DNA of 64,000 bases from Paenibacillus aestuarii (GTDB taxonomy: Bacteria; Bacillota; Bacilli; Paenibacillales; NBRC-103111), in NCBI RefSeq assembly GCF_027789125.1, contig NZ_JAQFVF010000033.1, forward strand, positions 186,001 through 250,000, read 5' to 3'. Made by a program: the position numbers and the translations under genes. This document shows, in pieces, positions 7,637 to 15,475 of this stretch (position 1 is its first letter; the number at the start of each line of letters is the position of its first letter). Under the pieces are notes generated by a model, which did not search any database, was not told the origin of the DNA, and saw only the letters and a program-made list of their open reading frames with translations.

Positions 7637-9922
7637 GTGACATTGTTGGACAGGCTCTTGAACAAAAGATTTCACGCCAATGAGGAAACTTCTGCGGGAT
7701 CAGCGGCAGCAAGCGTCAAAGACGATGAACCGCGTGAGAAGGTACAGCTCTCTGAGGAAAGGAAGGCGGAAATCCAGGAACGCATCTTGAAGCAAATCTC
7801 CGGCGAGCTGCAGCTGCCTGCCGGCAAAGTGAAGACGACCGTGGGGCTGCTCGACGAAGGCAACACGATCCCTTTTATCGCGCGCTACCGCAAAGAGATG
7901 ACCGGCGAGTTGGATGAGAACCAGCTGCGTGACATCGAGGAGCGCCTGCAGTATCTGCGCAATCTGGAAGATCGCAAGCTGGAAGTAGTCAGGCTGATTG
8001 ACGAACAGGGCAAGCTGTCGGACGAGCTCCGCAAAGCGATCGAATCTGCGGCCAAGCTGCAGGAGGTCGAGGATTTGTACCGGCCTTATCGTCAGAAGCG
8101 GAAGACGAGAGCAAGCGTAGCCAAAGAGCGCGGCTTGGAACCGCTCGCCGAATGGATCGGCAAGCAGCCGCGCCAGGGCTCGCTGGAGCAGGAGGCTGCG
8201 CGATATATTAACGCGGACAAGCAAGTGAACAGCGCCCAGGATGCGATTCAAGGGGCGATGGATATTATGGCCGAGAATATCGCAGACGATGCCAAAATTC
8301 GCGCATGGGTGCGGCGTTATACACATGACCAGGGCATCCTGCGGACCGAGGCTAAAGATGCGCAGCAGGAGTCCGTCTATGAGATGTATTACGCCTACCA
8401 AGAGCCCGTGAAGAAGCTGCCTCCGCACCGCATTCTGGCGATTAACCGCGGGGAGCGCGAGGAAGTGCTGAAAGTCAGCCTGGATGCGCCTGTTGATAAA
8501 ATACACGAGTATATTGTGCGGCAAATCATCAAAGGACCTTCTGTTGTTCAAGACGTACTGCGCGCGACGATCGAGGACGCGTATAAGCGTTTGATCGCGC
8601 CATCGATTGAGCGCGAAGTGCGTGGGGAGATGACCGAGCTGGGCGAGGAGCAGGCGATTAAGATTTTCGCAGAAAATCTGCGCAATCTGCTGCTCCAGGC
8701 GCCAGTCAAAGGTCATGTTGTGCTAGGTGTCGATCCGGCCTACCGGACAGGCTGCAAGCTGGCCGTGATCGACGACACTGGTAAAATGCTGGAAATCGCC
8801 GTGACGTACCCGACCCCGCCTAACAATAAGGTCGCGGAAGCCAAGGCGAAGTTCAAGCAGTTAATCAGCAAGTATAGCGTCGAGCTGATTGTCATTGGCA
8901 ACGGGACGGCTTCCCGTGAAACGGAGCAGTTTGTTGCGGAGCTGATTGCCGAGATCAAGGATCGCGAGCTCAAGTATTTGATCGTCAGCGAGGCGGGGGC
9001 GAGCGTCTACTCCGCGTCGAAGCTGGCGCAGTCGGAGTTCCCGGACCTCGACGTGGCCGAGCGCAGCGCCATCTCGATCGCACGCAGGCTGCAGGATCCG
9101 CTCGCGGAGCTGGTGAAGATCGAGCCGAAAGCGATCGGCGTCGGGCAGTACCAGCACGACGTCTCGCAGAAGCGGCTCGACGAGAATTTGAAGGCCGTCG
9201 TGGAGTCGGCCGTGAACCATGTCGGCGTGGACCTGAACACCGCGTCTCCGTCGCTCTTGTCCTACGTGTCGGGCGTTAATGCGACGCTGGCCAAGAACAT
9301 CGTTAAATACCGCGAAGAAAACGGCAAATTCAGCAGCCGACAGGAGCTGTCGAAGGTTCCGCGCCTCGGCGCCAAATCCTTCGAGCAATGCGTCGGCTTC
9401 ATGCGGATACCGGGTGGCCGCAATCCGCTCGACAACACCCCGATCCACCCGGAGTCCTACGAGGTCGTGGATCGGCTGTTTAAGGCGCTGCGCCTGGAGC
9501 TGGCGCAGCTGGGTTCGCAGCAGCTGCTGCAGCAGCTGCAAGTCGTGGAGCCGGAGGAACTGGCTCCGAAGCTGGGGGTAGGTGTCCCGACGCTGAGGGA
9601 CATCCTGGACAGCCTGCAGCGGCCTGGGCGGGATCCGCGGGACGAAGTGCCCGCGCCGATCTTCCGTACCGATGTGCTGCAGCTGGAGGACCTGGCGCCG
9701 GGGATGGAGCTGACCGGCACGGTCCGTAATGTGATCGATTTCGGCGCCTTCGTCGATATCGGCATTAAAAATGACGGACTGGTGCATATCTCGCAATTGA
9801 AGAATGGCTACGTTAAGCATCCCATGGATGTAGTCTCCGTCGGGGATATTGTGAAAGTATGGGTGCTCAGCGTGGATACGAAGAAAGGTCGGGTCAGCCT
9901 GACGATGAAGAAACCGCAATAA
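7637..9922 (+). CDS. tex: Tex-family RNA-binding transcription accessory protein
   Basis: About 761 residues. Domain order: a charged N-terminal extension (about 45 residues), the helical Tex N-domain, a YqgF/RNase H-like domain (GVDPAYRTGCK near residue 365), tandem helix-hairpin-helix motifs, and a C-terminal S1 domain (LTGTVRNVIDFGAFVDIGI...KVWVLSVDTKKGRVSLTMK). It probably binds nucleic acid and affects transcription. I prefer GTG 7637 (6 bases after GGGGA) over ATG 7631, which touches the ribosome site. GC is clearly higher than in the neighbours, especially at 8900-9750. The neighbourhood corresponds to ydcI in B. subtilis. Confidence 0.95.
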   Translation: MTLLDRLLNKRFHANEETSAGSAAASVKDDEPREKVQLSEERKAEIQERILKQISGELQLPAGKVKTTVGLLDEGNTIPFIARYRKEMTGELDENQLRDIEERLQYLRNLEDRKLEVVRLIDEQGKLSDELRKAIESAAKLQEVEDLYRPYRQKRKTRASVAKERGLEPLAEWIGKQPRQGSLEQEAARYINADKQVNSAQDAIQGAMDIMAENIADDAKIRAWVRRYTHDQGILRTEAKDAQQESVYEMYYAYQEPVKKLPPHRILAINRGEREEVLKVSLDAPVDKIHEYIVRQIIKGPSVVQDVLRATIEDAYKRLIAPSIEREVRGEMTELGEEQAIKIFAENLRNLLLQAPVKGHVVLGVDPAYRTGCKLAVIDDTGKMLEIAVTYPTPPNNKVAEAKAKFKQLISKYSVELIVIGNGTASRETEQFVAELIAEIKDRELKYLIVSEAGASVYSASKLAQSEFPDLDVAERSAISIARRLQDPLAELVKIEPKAIGVGQYQHDVSQKRLDENLKAVVESAVNHVGVDLNTASPSLLSYVSGVNATLAKNIVKYREENGKFSSRQELSKVPRLGAKSFEQCVGFMRIPGGRNPLDNTPIHPESYEVVDRLFKALRLELAQLGSQQLLQQLQVVEPEELAPKLGVGVPTLRDILDSLQRPGRDPRDEVPAPIFRTDVLQLEDLAPGMELTGTVRNVIDFGAFVDIGIKNDGLVHISQLKNGYVKHPMDVVSVGDIVKVWVLSVDTKKGRVSLTMKKPQ

Positions 9923-9925
9923 GAG

Positions 9926-9960
9926 AAGAAGCCCAGTGATGCGATCACTGGGCTTCTTGC
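9926..9960 (+). terminator. Terminator after tex
   Basis: A 15-bp perfect stem (AAGAAGCCCAGTGAT/ATCACTGGGCTTCTT) with a 3-base loop is followed by a short, weak T-rich tail. Confidence 0.8.
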
Positions 9961-10020
9961 TGCTTGTCAGCCCCACCCTCTTTCTGGAAGTGTGGTTTAT
10001 AAGCGGAATAGTTAGCTGCA

Positions 10021-10695
10021 TCACCCTCTTTGCAATGAGTTGATATCGTAGATATTGTCGCGCATCCCTCCTTTATCAGAGTCTGACTCCTCCGGAGCAT
10101 CCTGCCAGCCCCACTTGTTCAGAATCATCATCTGTGTCGGCTTGGGACCGCATATGTAAGGGAGTCGTTCTTCTTTGGCAATCAGCATCAGCGAGTCAGC
10201 AGCGGAGCGGATGCTAAGATTAAACTCGGCAGCGACTTCCTGGGCCCGAATGATACCGCTCCGGCACATGATGAATTCGCTAATCTGCTGTTTCCTGGCT
10301 TCCTGAGGAGCTTCAGGATAGCCACCATGCGTATTCACCTGCGGACCCGGCTCTTGGACAAGATCGAGCGCCTGCCGCAGCATCTTTTGACAAGTTGCGG
10401 GTTCGTGTTGAACATGCCATTCGCTGAACCGCAACACCCGCCACCCGGTTATGGTGAGCTCGTTGTACAGTTGGTTGTACGACGATTGTTCCTTGTCATC
10501 AAGCGGATTGTTGTGCTCGATAAGTTCTATGAACAGCTTTGCCCCAGACGGATTGAATATGAAACACATGAGCGGCCGTATATTCAGCGCGTGGTAAACT
10601 GAGGTTCGCGGCTTCCACAACCGCTCGCCATGCAGAGCGATGGGCGCCCAAATCTTTTGAAGAAAGAGAACTTCGAGTCTAGTCAGATCTTCCAT
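10021..10695 (-). CDS. Putative PD-(D/E)XK-like nuclease domain fused to winged helix
   Basis: 224 residues from the ATG at 10695, which has a perfect AGGAGG 8 bases upstream. The middle part (IRPLMCFIF...LFIELIEHNNPLDDKE...YNELTITGWRVLRFSEWHV) has the layout of Vsr/DUF559-like PD-(D/E)XK domains: a hydrophobic strand with an acidic residue, a second acidic strand, then a helix and GWxVLRF. The C-terminal third (QQISEFIMCRSGIIRAQEVAAEFNLS...) looks like a winged helix-turn-helix. The catalytic lysine is not obvious, so activity is uncertain. It has its own promoter at 10807-10835 and a leader with a terminator-like hairpin. Confidence 0.55.
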   Translation of the reverse strand: MEDLTRLEVLFLQKIWAPIALHGERLWKPRTSVYHALNIRPLMCFIFNPSGAKLFIELIEHNNPLDDKEQSSYNQLYNELTITGWRVLRFSEWHVQHEPATCQKMLRQALDLVQEPGPQVNTHGGYPEAPQEARKQQISEFIMCRSGIIRAQEVAAEFNLSIRSAADSLMLIAKEERLPYICGPKPTQMMILNKWGWQDAPEESDSDKGGMRDNIYDINSLQRG

Positions 10696-10730
10696 AGATA
10701 GAACCTCCTGTTTGGGGATGCTGGAACGAA

Positions 10731-10775
10731 AAAAAACACACCGCCAATGCAGATGAATCTGCAACTGGGGTGTGC
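10731..10775 (-). terminator. Terminator-like hairpin in the leader of the nuclease-like gene
   Basis: Read on the minus strand, CACACC pairs with GGTGTG and is followed by eight Ts. Inside is a second hairpin (TGCAGA-TGAA-TCTGCA). It lies between the promoter at 10807-10835 and the start codon at 10695, so it is inside the leader of that gene and could act as an attenuator. Confidence 0.6.
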
Positions 10776-10806
10776 TTCACTCCGGAAATTTTATACATTT
10801 GTTTAC

Positions 10807-10835
10807 ATTATAGGACAACTATGGATGAGTTGCAA
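10807..10835 (-). promoter_or_regulatory. SigA-type promoter, minus strand
   Basis: On the minus strand: TTGCAA (10835-10830), a 17-bp spacer and a perfect TATAAT (10812-10807). Transcription would start near 10800, giving a leader of about 105 nt for the nuclease-like gene. Confidence 0.75.
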
Positions 10836-10854
10836 TGATTTTTTAAATGTTTGT

Positions 10855-11019
10855 TTAAAATTTTCTCTTGCCCGGCCCTTCCGTCGATGGGGTATCGGGC
10901 CATTCCTCTTGCGAACGGCGTGTGCGGTAAAAGAACCAACTGTCATTTAACAATCGAATTTGTCTACGGTTTTTGTTCTGGAAGGCCCGCATTAATTGAT
11001 TACAAAGCCACTGCGGCAT
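10855..11019 (-). CDS. cmpA: Cortex morphogenetic protein CmpA
   Basis: 54 residues from an ATG preceded by AAGGGGAT. The first 37 residues (MPQWLCNQLMRAF...DRRQ-like NRRQIRLLNDSWFFYR) match CmpA, the short sporulation protein that in B. subtilis works with SpoIVA and ClpXP in coat/cortex quality control. The location between tex and the SprT-like gene is the same as in Bacillus. The C-terminal 17 residues (SQEEWPDTPSTEGPGKRKF region) are an extension beyond the usual 37-residue length. The frame is open upstream of the chosen ATG but without a ribosome site. Confidence 0.85.
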   Translation of the reverse strand: MPQWLCNQLMRAFQNKNRRQIRLLNDSWFFYRTRRSQEEWPDTPSTEGPGKRKF

Positions 11020-11090
11020 ATGCCCATCCCCTTCCTTGCTATGTAGTAATAGCATATGAAGCAAAAGGGGGCGGGGTGCAGGTCCGTTAT

Positions 11091-11444
11091 CTAAACCTCG
11101 TATTCCTCTTCATACCATTGCTCAAGCTGCGCCTGCAGCGCGCGAATTTCGGTCAGCAGGGAGATGAGCGGGTAGCTCTTCTCTTGAATCGAGGCAAATG
11201 CTTGCTCCAGACCGTTCAAATACGTTAATCCGTGAGTGAGCGCATGCGCGGAGCCGATCAGCTCCAAATTATCGCATTCTGCGATGACACGCGGAAGATG
11301 GGGCACGTGCTCAGCCGTGAGCTTTTCAATTTCTTTGTGCAGACGTTGATTTAGCGCGGTAAGCTGATACATATGGGAGGAAGGCATCTCAACAAATTCA
11401 AGCTGTTCAGCGTGTTGTAGAATGGCATATCTCATTTGTGGCAT
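11091..11444 (-). CDS. Conserved hypothetical, mostly helical protein
   Basis: 117 residues if started at the ATG at 11444. The ribosome site GGAGAGGGG is rather far (about 17 bases) upstream, so an unusual start such as ATT closer to it cannot be excluded; further in-frame ATGs lie upstream of the promoter. The sequence is rich in Glu, Leu and Gln with heptad-like spacing in the C-terminal half, ending EQWYEEEYEV. No family recognised. It is divergent from the SprT-like gene and shares its promoter region. Confidence 0.5.
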   Translation of the reverse strand: MPQMRYAILQHAEQLEFVEMPSSHMYQLTALNQRLHKEIEKLTAEHVPHLPRVIAECDNLELIGSAHALTHGLTYLNGLEQAFASIQEKSYPLISLLTEIRALQAQLEQWYEEEYEV

Positions 11445-11483
11445 AATAATTGTAATTTCCCCTCTCCGGTACTTCTTTTCTAC

Positions 11484-11518
11484 TTGACAGTATAGCCGTA
11501 CATACGGTACAAATTCAA
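11484..11518. promoter_or_regulatory. Overlapping divergent promoters
   Basis: Plus strand: TTGACA (11484-11489) with TACAAA (11508-11513), spacer 18, toward the SprT-like gene. Minus strand: TTGAAT (11518-11513) with TATACT (11494-11489), spacer 18, toward 11444. The two promoters lie on the same 35 bp, so they probably exclude each other. Confidence 0.55.
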
Positions 11519-11548
11519 GTGAGAACTTGGCAAAGGAGCATATAACAG

Positions 11549-12022
11549 ATGGATGATCGGGAGCTGCAGGAATGGGTAGAGCAGATCTCATTAACGTCAT
11601 TTGGCAGACCGTTTGCCCATCAGGCGCGGTTTAATCGCAGGTTGAGATCAACGGGCGGTCGCTATTTTACCAAATCCCATGATATCGAAATCAGTTGGAT
11701 TCAGTGGGAGACGTTCGGCCATGACGAGATCGAGAAAATTATCAAGCATGAGTTGTGCCATTATCACTTACATATTCTCAAACGCGGATATCAGCATAGG
11801 GATCACGATTTCAAAAATTTGCTAATGCAAGTTGGAGGGACTCGTTTCTGCTCATCGCTGCCGCAGGCTCCTAAGCCGCAAGTCTACAAATACAGACTGG
11901 AATGCGTCAATTGCAAAACAGAATATTACCGCAAGCGAAAAATGGATTTGCGCAAATTTGCCTGCGGAAAATGCAGGGGGAAATTGAAATCGTATACACT
12001 TGACTTACAAGCCCCTTCATAA
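11549..12022 (+). CDS. SprT-like zinc metalloprotease-fold protein (YdcK type)
   Basis: 157 residues. The metal site HELCH is at residues 67-71 (HExxH), followed by a zinc ribbon with Cys119, Cys122, Cys139 and Cys142 (CVNC...CGKC). This is the SprT/Spartan-like family. Bacterial members have the protease fold, but substrates are mostly unknown. It is placed after the tex/cmpA block as ydcK is in Bacillus. The stop at 12022 is 22 bp before the tRNA cluster. Confidence 0.93.
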   Translation: MDDRELQEWVEQISLTSFGRPFAHQARFNRRLRSTGGRYFTKSHDIEISWIQWETFGHDEIEKIIKHELCHYHLHILKRGYQHRDHDFKNLLMQVGGTRFCSSLPQAPKPQVYKYRLECVNCKTEYYRKRKMDLRKFACGKCRGKLKSYTLDLQAPS

Positions 12023-12044
12023 TAAAATAAAAATACTTCAATAT

Positions 12045-12120
12045 TCCCTGATAGCTCAGTTGGTAGAGCACTCGACTGTTAATCGAGTTGTCACAGGTTC
12101 GAGTCCTGTTCGGGGAGCCA
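12045..12120 (+). tRNA. tRNA-Asn (GTT)
   Basis: 76 nt including an encoded CCA. The acceptor arms TCCCTGA/TCGGGGA pair with one G-T wobble. The anticodon stem CTCGA/TCGAG surrounds the loop CTGTTAA with anticodon GTT, and the T-arm has GGTTCGAGTCC. Confidence 0.97.
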
Positions 12121-12127
12121 TATCTTT

Positions 12128-12216
12128 GGAGAGATACCCAAGTGGCTATAAGGGGACCCTCTGCTAAGGGGTTAGACTGCGTAAGTGGTGCGAGGGTTCG
12201 AATCCCTCTCTCTCCG
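12128..12216 (+). tRNA. tRNA-Ser (GCT)
   Basis: 89 nt, class II with a long variable arm. The acceptor GGAGAGA pairs with TCTCTCC and the discriminator base is G. The anticodon loop CTGCTAA gives GCT. CCA is not encoded. Confidence 0.97.
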
Positions 12217-12222
12217 TACAAT

Positions 12223-12260
12223 AACAAGTCCGACGGCAGGTGCCGACGGGCTTGTTTTAT
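12223..12260 (+). terminator. Terminator after tRNA-Ser
   Basis: The stem AACAAGTCCG/CGGGCTTGTT (one G-U) is followed by TTTTA. It separates tRNA-Asn/Ser from tRNA-Glu/Leu. Confidence 0.8.
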
Positions 12261-12306
12261 GAAGTGGAACAGGTTGAAGCAGGAAATATAAAGTTTAAAT
12301 TAATGC

Positions 12307-12335
12307 TTGTCAACCTGCGAAACTTCAGTTATAAT
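12307..12335 (+). promoter_or_regulatory. Promoter for tRNA-Glu/tRNA-Leu
   Basis: TTGTCA (12307-12312), a 17-bp spacer and a perfect TATAAT (12330-12335), 45 bp before tRNA-Glu. Confidence 0.8.
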
Positions 12336-12380
12336 AACACTTGTCGTCAAAACGGGCTGCAAATGTTCGAAGGCGTTCAT

Positions 12381-12455
12381 GGCCCGTTGGTCAAGGGGTT
12401 AAGACACCTCCCTTTCACGGAGGTAACAGGGGTTCGAATCCCCTACGGGTCACCA
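12381..12455 (+). tRNA. tRNA-Glu (TTC)
   Basis: 75 nt including an encoded CCA. The anticodon stem CCTCC/GGAGG surrounds CTTTCAC (anticodon TTC). The acceptor GGCCCGT pairs with ACGGGTC with one wobble. Confidence 0.97.
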
Positions 12456-12493
12456 TTTTAATTGAATAGGAAGATTAAACTTCCCTTATATGC

Positions 12494-12575
12494 GCGGTCG
12501 TGGTGGAACGGCAGACACACCATCTTGAGGGGGTGGCGCTCACAAGGCGTGAGGGTTCAAATCCCTCCGACCGCA
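12494..12575 (+). tRNA. tRNA-Leu (GAG)
   Basis: 82 nt, class II. The acceptor GCGGTCG pairs with CGACCGC and the discriminator base is A. The anticodon stem CCATC/GGTGG surrounds TTGAGGG (anticodon GAG). CCA is not encoded. Everything from 12531, two bases after the anticodon, to the end is repeated at 15051, so the 3' half of this tRNA is the attachment sequence of an inserted segment. Confidence 0.97.
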
Positions 12576-12624
12576 TCCCGGTTACTGAAAGAGCTAAGCA
12601 GCTTATTGCTTAGCTCTTTTTGCT
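12531..12624 (+). repeat. Left 94-bp direct repeat (tRNA-Leu 3' half plus terminator), attL-like
   Basis: Identical to 15051-15144 except for one base (T at 12606, A at 15126). It begins just after the anticodon, the usual crossover region for tyrosine recombinases that use tRNA genes, and runs to the end of the terminator. Outside the repeat the two sites share nothing. Confidence 0.92.
12589..12622 (+). terminator. Terminator after tRNA-Leu
   Basis: A 12-bp stem (AAGAGCTAAGCA/TGCTTAGCTCTT) with a 6-base loop and a T5 tail. It lies within the repeated attachment segment. Confidence 0.9.
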
Positions 12625-12950
12625 TTTTGGCAGGGGATCATAACGATTTTTATTCCCGAGAGTGCCCGAAAGTGCAATAAGGAAGATTTCCGTTATTACA
12701 GGCCATTGTGGCAATGGGACTTTGTATGATTACTCCGATCAAACTGATTACTATCGGCTCCATGAATAATCCAGCATTAGTCATAAAACTGGATATTTAA
12801 TTATTCCCCAATATTGCTAGTGTTATCTATTTATATTATTATTTATTTTAATAGCCATTATTTAGAAAAAAATGAGGAATGAGGTGTGAGCTCTAATTTA
12901 AATGTGCTTCTTCGATACATGGCTATAAAATTAGACTTGGGGTGAATGTA

Positions 12951-14306
12951 ATGACAACAAATAGTTTCCGTGTAATAGCTGTTTCTATTTCTTTAGCTGC
13001 ATTATTAATAGTTCCTACAGTCTCAAATGCGACACCGAATCCTGAGCAAGAGCAGTTGTCTACAAATCTTGATAAAATACAAGATAATAGATTCGATATT
13101 GAGAAGAATTCTAAATTTCGAGAGACATTTGGATTGGATACTGAACAGAATCATATGCGAAGCCTTATTAAGACCGAGCAAAGCCTATTTACAGGTAAAG
13201 GGAAAAAGTATGGTGTAGTGTTAACTCAGAATGAAGAGGAAGCGTTAGATAAAAGAATTGATATGCAGAAAAATGGTGTACCTAAAATTAAGGAATACAT
13301 CAAAGCAAATATCAAGAATGGGAGCTTTGGAGGAATCTATATCGACCAAAAAAGTGGAGGTATAGTTAATATTGGCTTTAAAGGCTCCTTGGAAAAATTA
13401 AATAAAGAAGCAAATGATATAAAGGATTTATACGGCAATCCTCATTTAATAAAATTTTATGAGGCAAAATATACTGAGGATGAACTTAATGATTTACACC
13501 AACAAGTAGATGATTCACGATTTGAAATTGAAAAGGCAGGTATTAAACTAGTTTCAGTGAGAACATTGCTTCCTGAACAAAAGGTTCAAATTGGCGTTGA
13601 AAATTTGAACGCCGATACTTCGACAACGCTTAATAAAATGTTTGATAAAAATATGATCGTAGTCAAACAAGAAGCAACCTCATTCCAAATTACGAATTCT
13701 AAGACGAATTATGGTGGTGTAGCTGGTGGTTTGTCAATTGACAAAGGTGGTGATCCTAATTATTGCACAGCAGGGTTTTCCGCATAAGGCGGGAGCACTA
13801 CTTATATTGTGACTGCAGGGCATTGTCTCGGTGCAATTGGTGAAACTTGGTATCAAGGTGGAAGAAGCATTGGAACTACCGCAGCTAAGAGTAGTAGTTC
13901 TTATGCTGATGCGGGCTTAATTTTGGTATCACCAGATAAACTTAGTCATTATATCTATTCAAATAACAATTCGACATATATGACTATGAAATCAACGCTA
14001 CCACTGGGAGGAGAAACTGTAGGCGACACAGTATGCGTGTCTGGCGGTAAAACAGATAATTCTAATTGTGGTACAGTAATAAGCACAAATTTCTCAGGAA
14101 GTGTTGCTGGTGGTGGATATTACTCGGGACAAGTTGAGGCAAATTACTATGCACAGAGTGGTGATAGTGGAGGACCAACTTTCTCTGCTTATCAGCTAAT
14201 GGGCATACATGTAGCTACTAATCTTAGTAACAACTATGATAATCTATACTCCAAAGTTTCTAGAGTATTAAGTAGCTTAGGTGTCACTGCTATAACAGGC
14301 TATTAG
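12951..14306 (+). pseudogene. Secreted S1-type (streptogrisin/alpha-lytic-like) protease, one in-frame stop
   Basis: The reading frame runs 452 codons but is cut by TAA at 13785-13787. Start ATG 12951 has GGGGTGA 5 bases upstream. Order: signal peptide (to about residue 27), a pro-region of about 230 residues with alpha-lytic-type repeats (KVQIGVENL), then the protease domain. The stop falls between the first strand (YCTAGFSA) and the catalytic histidine (VTAGHC). The same frame then continues with the catalytic Asp (YADAGL) and the serine motif GDSGGP. All three catalytic residues are downstream of the stop, so neither piece is a working secreted enzyme. One base change (for example AAA or CAA to TAA) explains it; a sequencing error is possible. 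Confidence 0.85.
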
Positions 14307-14310
14307 TTTC

Positions 14311-14350
14311 AAAGCCCACAAAAGAAGTATTTCTAATGTGGGCTTTATTT
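14311..14350 (+). terminator. Terminator after the protease pseudogene
   Basis: The stem AAAGCCCACA/TGTGGGCTTT is perfect over 10 bp and is followed by ATTTTA. Confidence 0.8.
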
Positions 14351-14373
14351 TATATCCGAGGAGGAAAAGACGC

Positions 14374-14946
14374 ATGAAATTTATCCTAGCTACTTGGATG
14401 ATAATTATGGTTGTTATAAGTGGATGCAGTAGCCTTAAATCACACAATATCATAGAAGTCCAAGGAATAACGGGATATATCATTTCATTTGACAACAAAG
14501 ATAACAATGTATTGGTTGCAGAAGCTCATGCAAAAGATAAAATGGTGCAATCGCATTTAATAAACATACAGAATTATACCCTAATAACAGATGCGGACAA
14601 TAATAAAATTCATTTTAGTGATTTACAGATTGGACAAAAAGTTAAAACGGCTTACTATATTGATAAAGATAATCAATTTGCAGTTGGAACAAAGTTAAAA
14701 TCCCAACTCTTGCGGGGGAGTAAAATAGCAGTACAGCCCGAAGATTTCCCCGATATACTCCCTATTGATGAAACTAAAGCGATAGCGACTGCTTTACAAA
14801 GCGAAAAGAGTGTCCAATTGTTTGTACGAAACGTCGATTTCAATAAGGAAGATAAGACATGGAGGATACTCGTTGATGATATTATTACAATGGAAAATAA
14901 AAGGTTAGTTAAAATAGATTCGAAAAATGGACAATATATTGATTGA
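14374..14946 (+). CDS. Island-encoded lipoprotein, possibly DUF3221-like
   Basis: 190 residues from ATG 14374, which has GAGGAGG about 8-10 bases upstream. The signal is a lipoprotein type with lipobox VISGC (Cys18). The mature part begins with GYIISFDNKDNNVLV and later FSDLQIGQKV, the OB-fold-like pattern seen in small Bacillus DUF3221 lipoproteins. The C-terminal half has no recognised match. It is AT-rich like the rest of the island. No function is known. Confidence 0.65.
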   Translation: MKFILATWMIIMVVISGCSSLKSHNIIEVQGITGYIISFDNKDNNVLVAEAHAKDKMVQSHLINIQNYTLITDADNNKIHFSDLQIGQKVKTAYYIDKDNQFAVGTKLKSQLLRGSKIAVQPEDFPDILPIDETKAIATALQSEKSVQLFVRNVDFNKEDKTWRILVDDIITMENKRLVKIDSKNGQYID

Positions 14947-15050
14947 GATAAATGGGGTATGAATTATATATTTTAATGAGAGTTTTGAGAAAGTCGTTTC
15001 GTGGTGGAATTTCGTGAATAGCTAAAAATTGAGGATGGTTTTATTTTAAA

Positions 15051-15144
15051 GGGTGGCGCTCACAAGGCGTGAGGGTTCAAATCCCTCCGACCGCATCCCG
15101 GTTACTGAAAGAGCTAAGCAGCTTAATGCTTAGCTCTTTTTGCT
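15051..15144 (+). repeat. Right 94-bp direct repeat, attR-like tRNA-Leu fragment
   Basis: Copy of 12531-12624. It holds the tRNA-Leu variable arm, T-arm, acceptor 3' strand and terminator, but no 5' half, so it is not a tRNA gene. Its terminator (15109-15141) remains intact. It ends 5 bp before the stop of the neighbouring minus-strand lipoprotein gene. Confidence 0.92.
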
Positions 15145-15148
15145 ATTT

Positions 15149-15475
15149 TTATTTCCGTACTTCCAAGGTTCCTGCCGCTTGTCCTGGATAGGATTGTTCG
15201 ATGATCCCATCCGTGATGGCCATCGTTACTTTGTCACCAATGTTAACAGCTTTGGAGTTGTCTTTTGTTACGGTCAGCCAGATCGCATCAGATTCGTTTG
15301 CTAAAATTTCGCTTAAAGGAGCGTTAATATTGGCAACCTTGTTACGAACGACTAGCACTTTATCATTCTCTTTCGCTACCACGTAACCCTCGCCATAATT
15401 CCACGACTCTTTCTTTTGTTGTGTGCAACCGCATAGCGACAGCATGAATACAAGTACCGCAAAAATACCCTTCAT
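15149..15475 (-). CDS. DUF3221-type lipoprotein
   Basis: 108 residues from ATG 15475, with GAGGAG 8 bases upstream. Lipobox LSLCGC (Cys17 region) gives a membrane-anchored lipoprotein. The mature domain (GYVVAKENDKVLVV...AIWLTV...NIGDKVTMAITDGIIEQSYPGQA) is typical of DUF3221 proteins of Bacillales, including the C-terminal ESYPGQA-like motif. Function unknown. It lies just outside the tRNA island, next to the right repeat. Confidence 0.8.
   Translation of the reverse strand: MKGIFAVLVFMLSLCGCTQQKKESWNYGEGYVVAKENDKVLVVRNKVANINAPLSEILANESDAIWLTVTKDNSKAVNIGDKVTMAITDGIIEQSYPGQAAGTLEVRK

Larger units (their letters stand above)
12531..15050 (+). mobile_element. 2.5-kb tRNA-Leu-integrated segment without a recombinase
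   Basis: The segment is bounded by the 94-bp direct repeats and is clearly more AT-rich than the flanking core genes. It carries a nonsense-broken secreted serine protease and a lipoprotein. No integrase or excisionase frame is present inside. The intact tRNA is on the left, so the right copy would be the displaced chromosomal 3' end. It is most simply read as an integrated element that lost, or never had, its own integrase. The 320 bp between the left repeat and the protease hold no gene I can support. Confidence 0.75.

Noticed and set aside
7700..8716. 338-codon minus-strand frame opposite the tex N-terminus
   Set aside because: Same shadow effect; no ribosome site or recognisable domain.
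8861..10024. Long minus-strand open frame (387 codons) opposite tex
   Set aside because: Arises from high GC and codon bias of tex; rich in His/Arg/Leu with no family motifs, while tex is intact.
11907..12227. Minus-strand open frame across tRNA-Asn and tRNA-Ser (contains GERGIRTLAPLTQ, NRTRTCD)
   Set aside because: This is the well-known false protein produced by reading tRNA genes backward; it has no ribosome site.
12088..12680. Plus-strand open frames through the tRNA cluster
   Set aside because: They are translations of tRNA genes and terminators, not proteins.
13809..14306. A separate serine protease gene starting at GTG 13809
   Set aside because: No ribosome site, no signal peptide, and the frame is the exact continuation of the upstream gene after one stop; treated as part of the pseudogene.
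15051..15144. A second tRNA-Leu gene
   Set aside because: Only the 3' half is present; no acceptor 5' strand, D-arm or anticodon.
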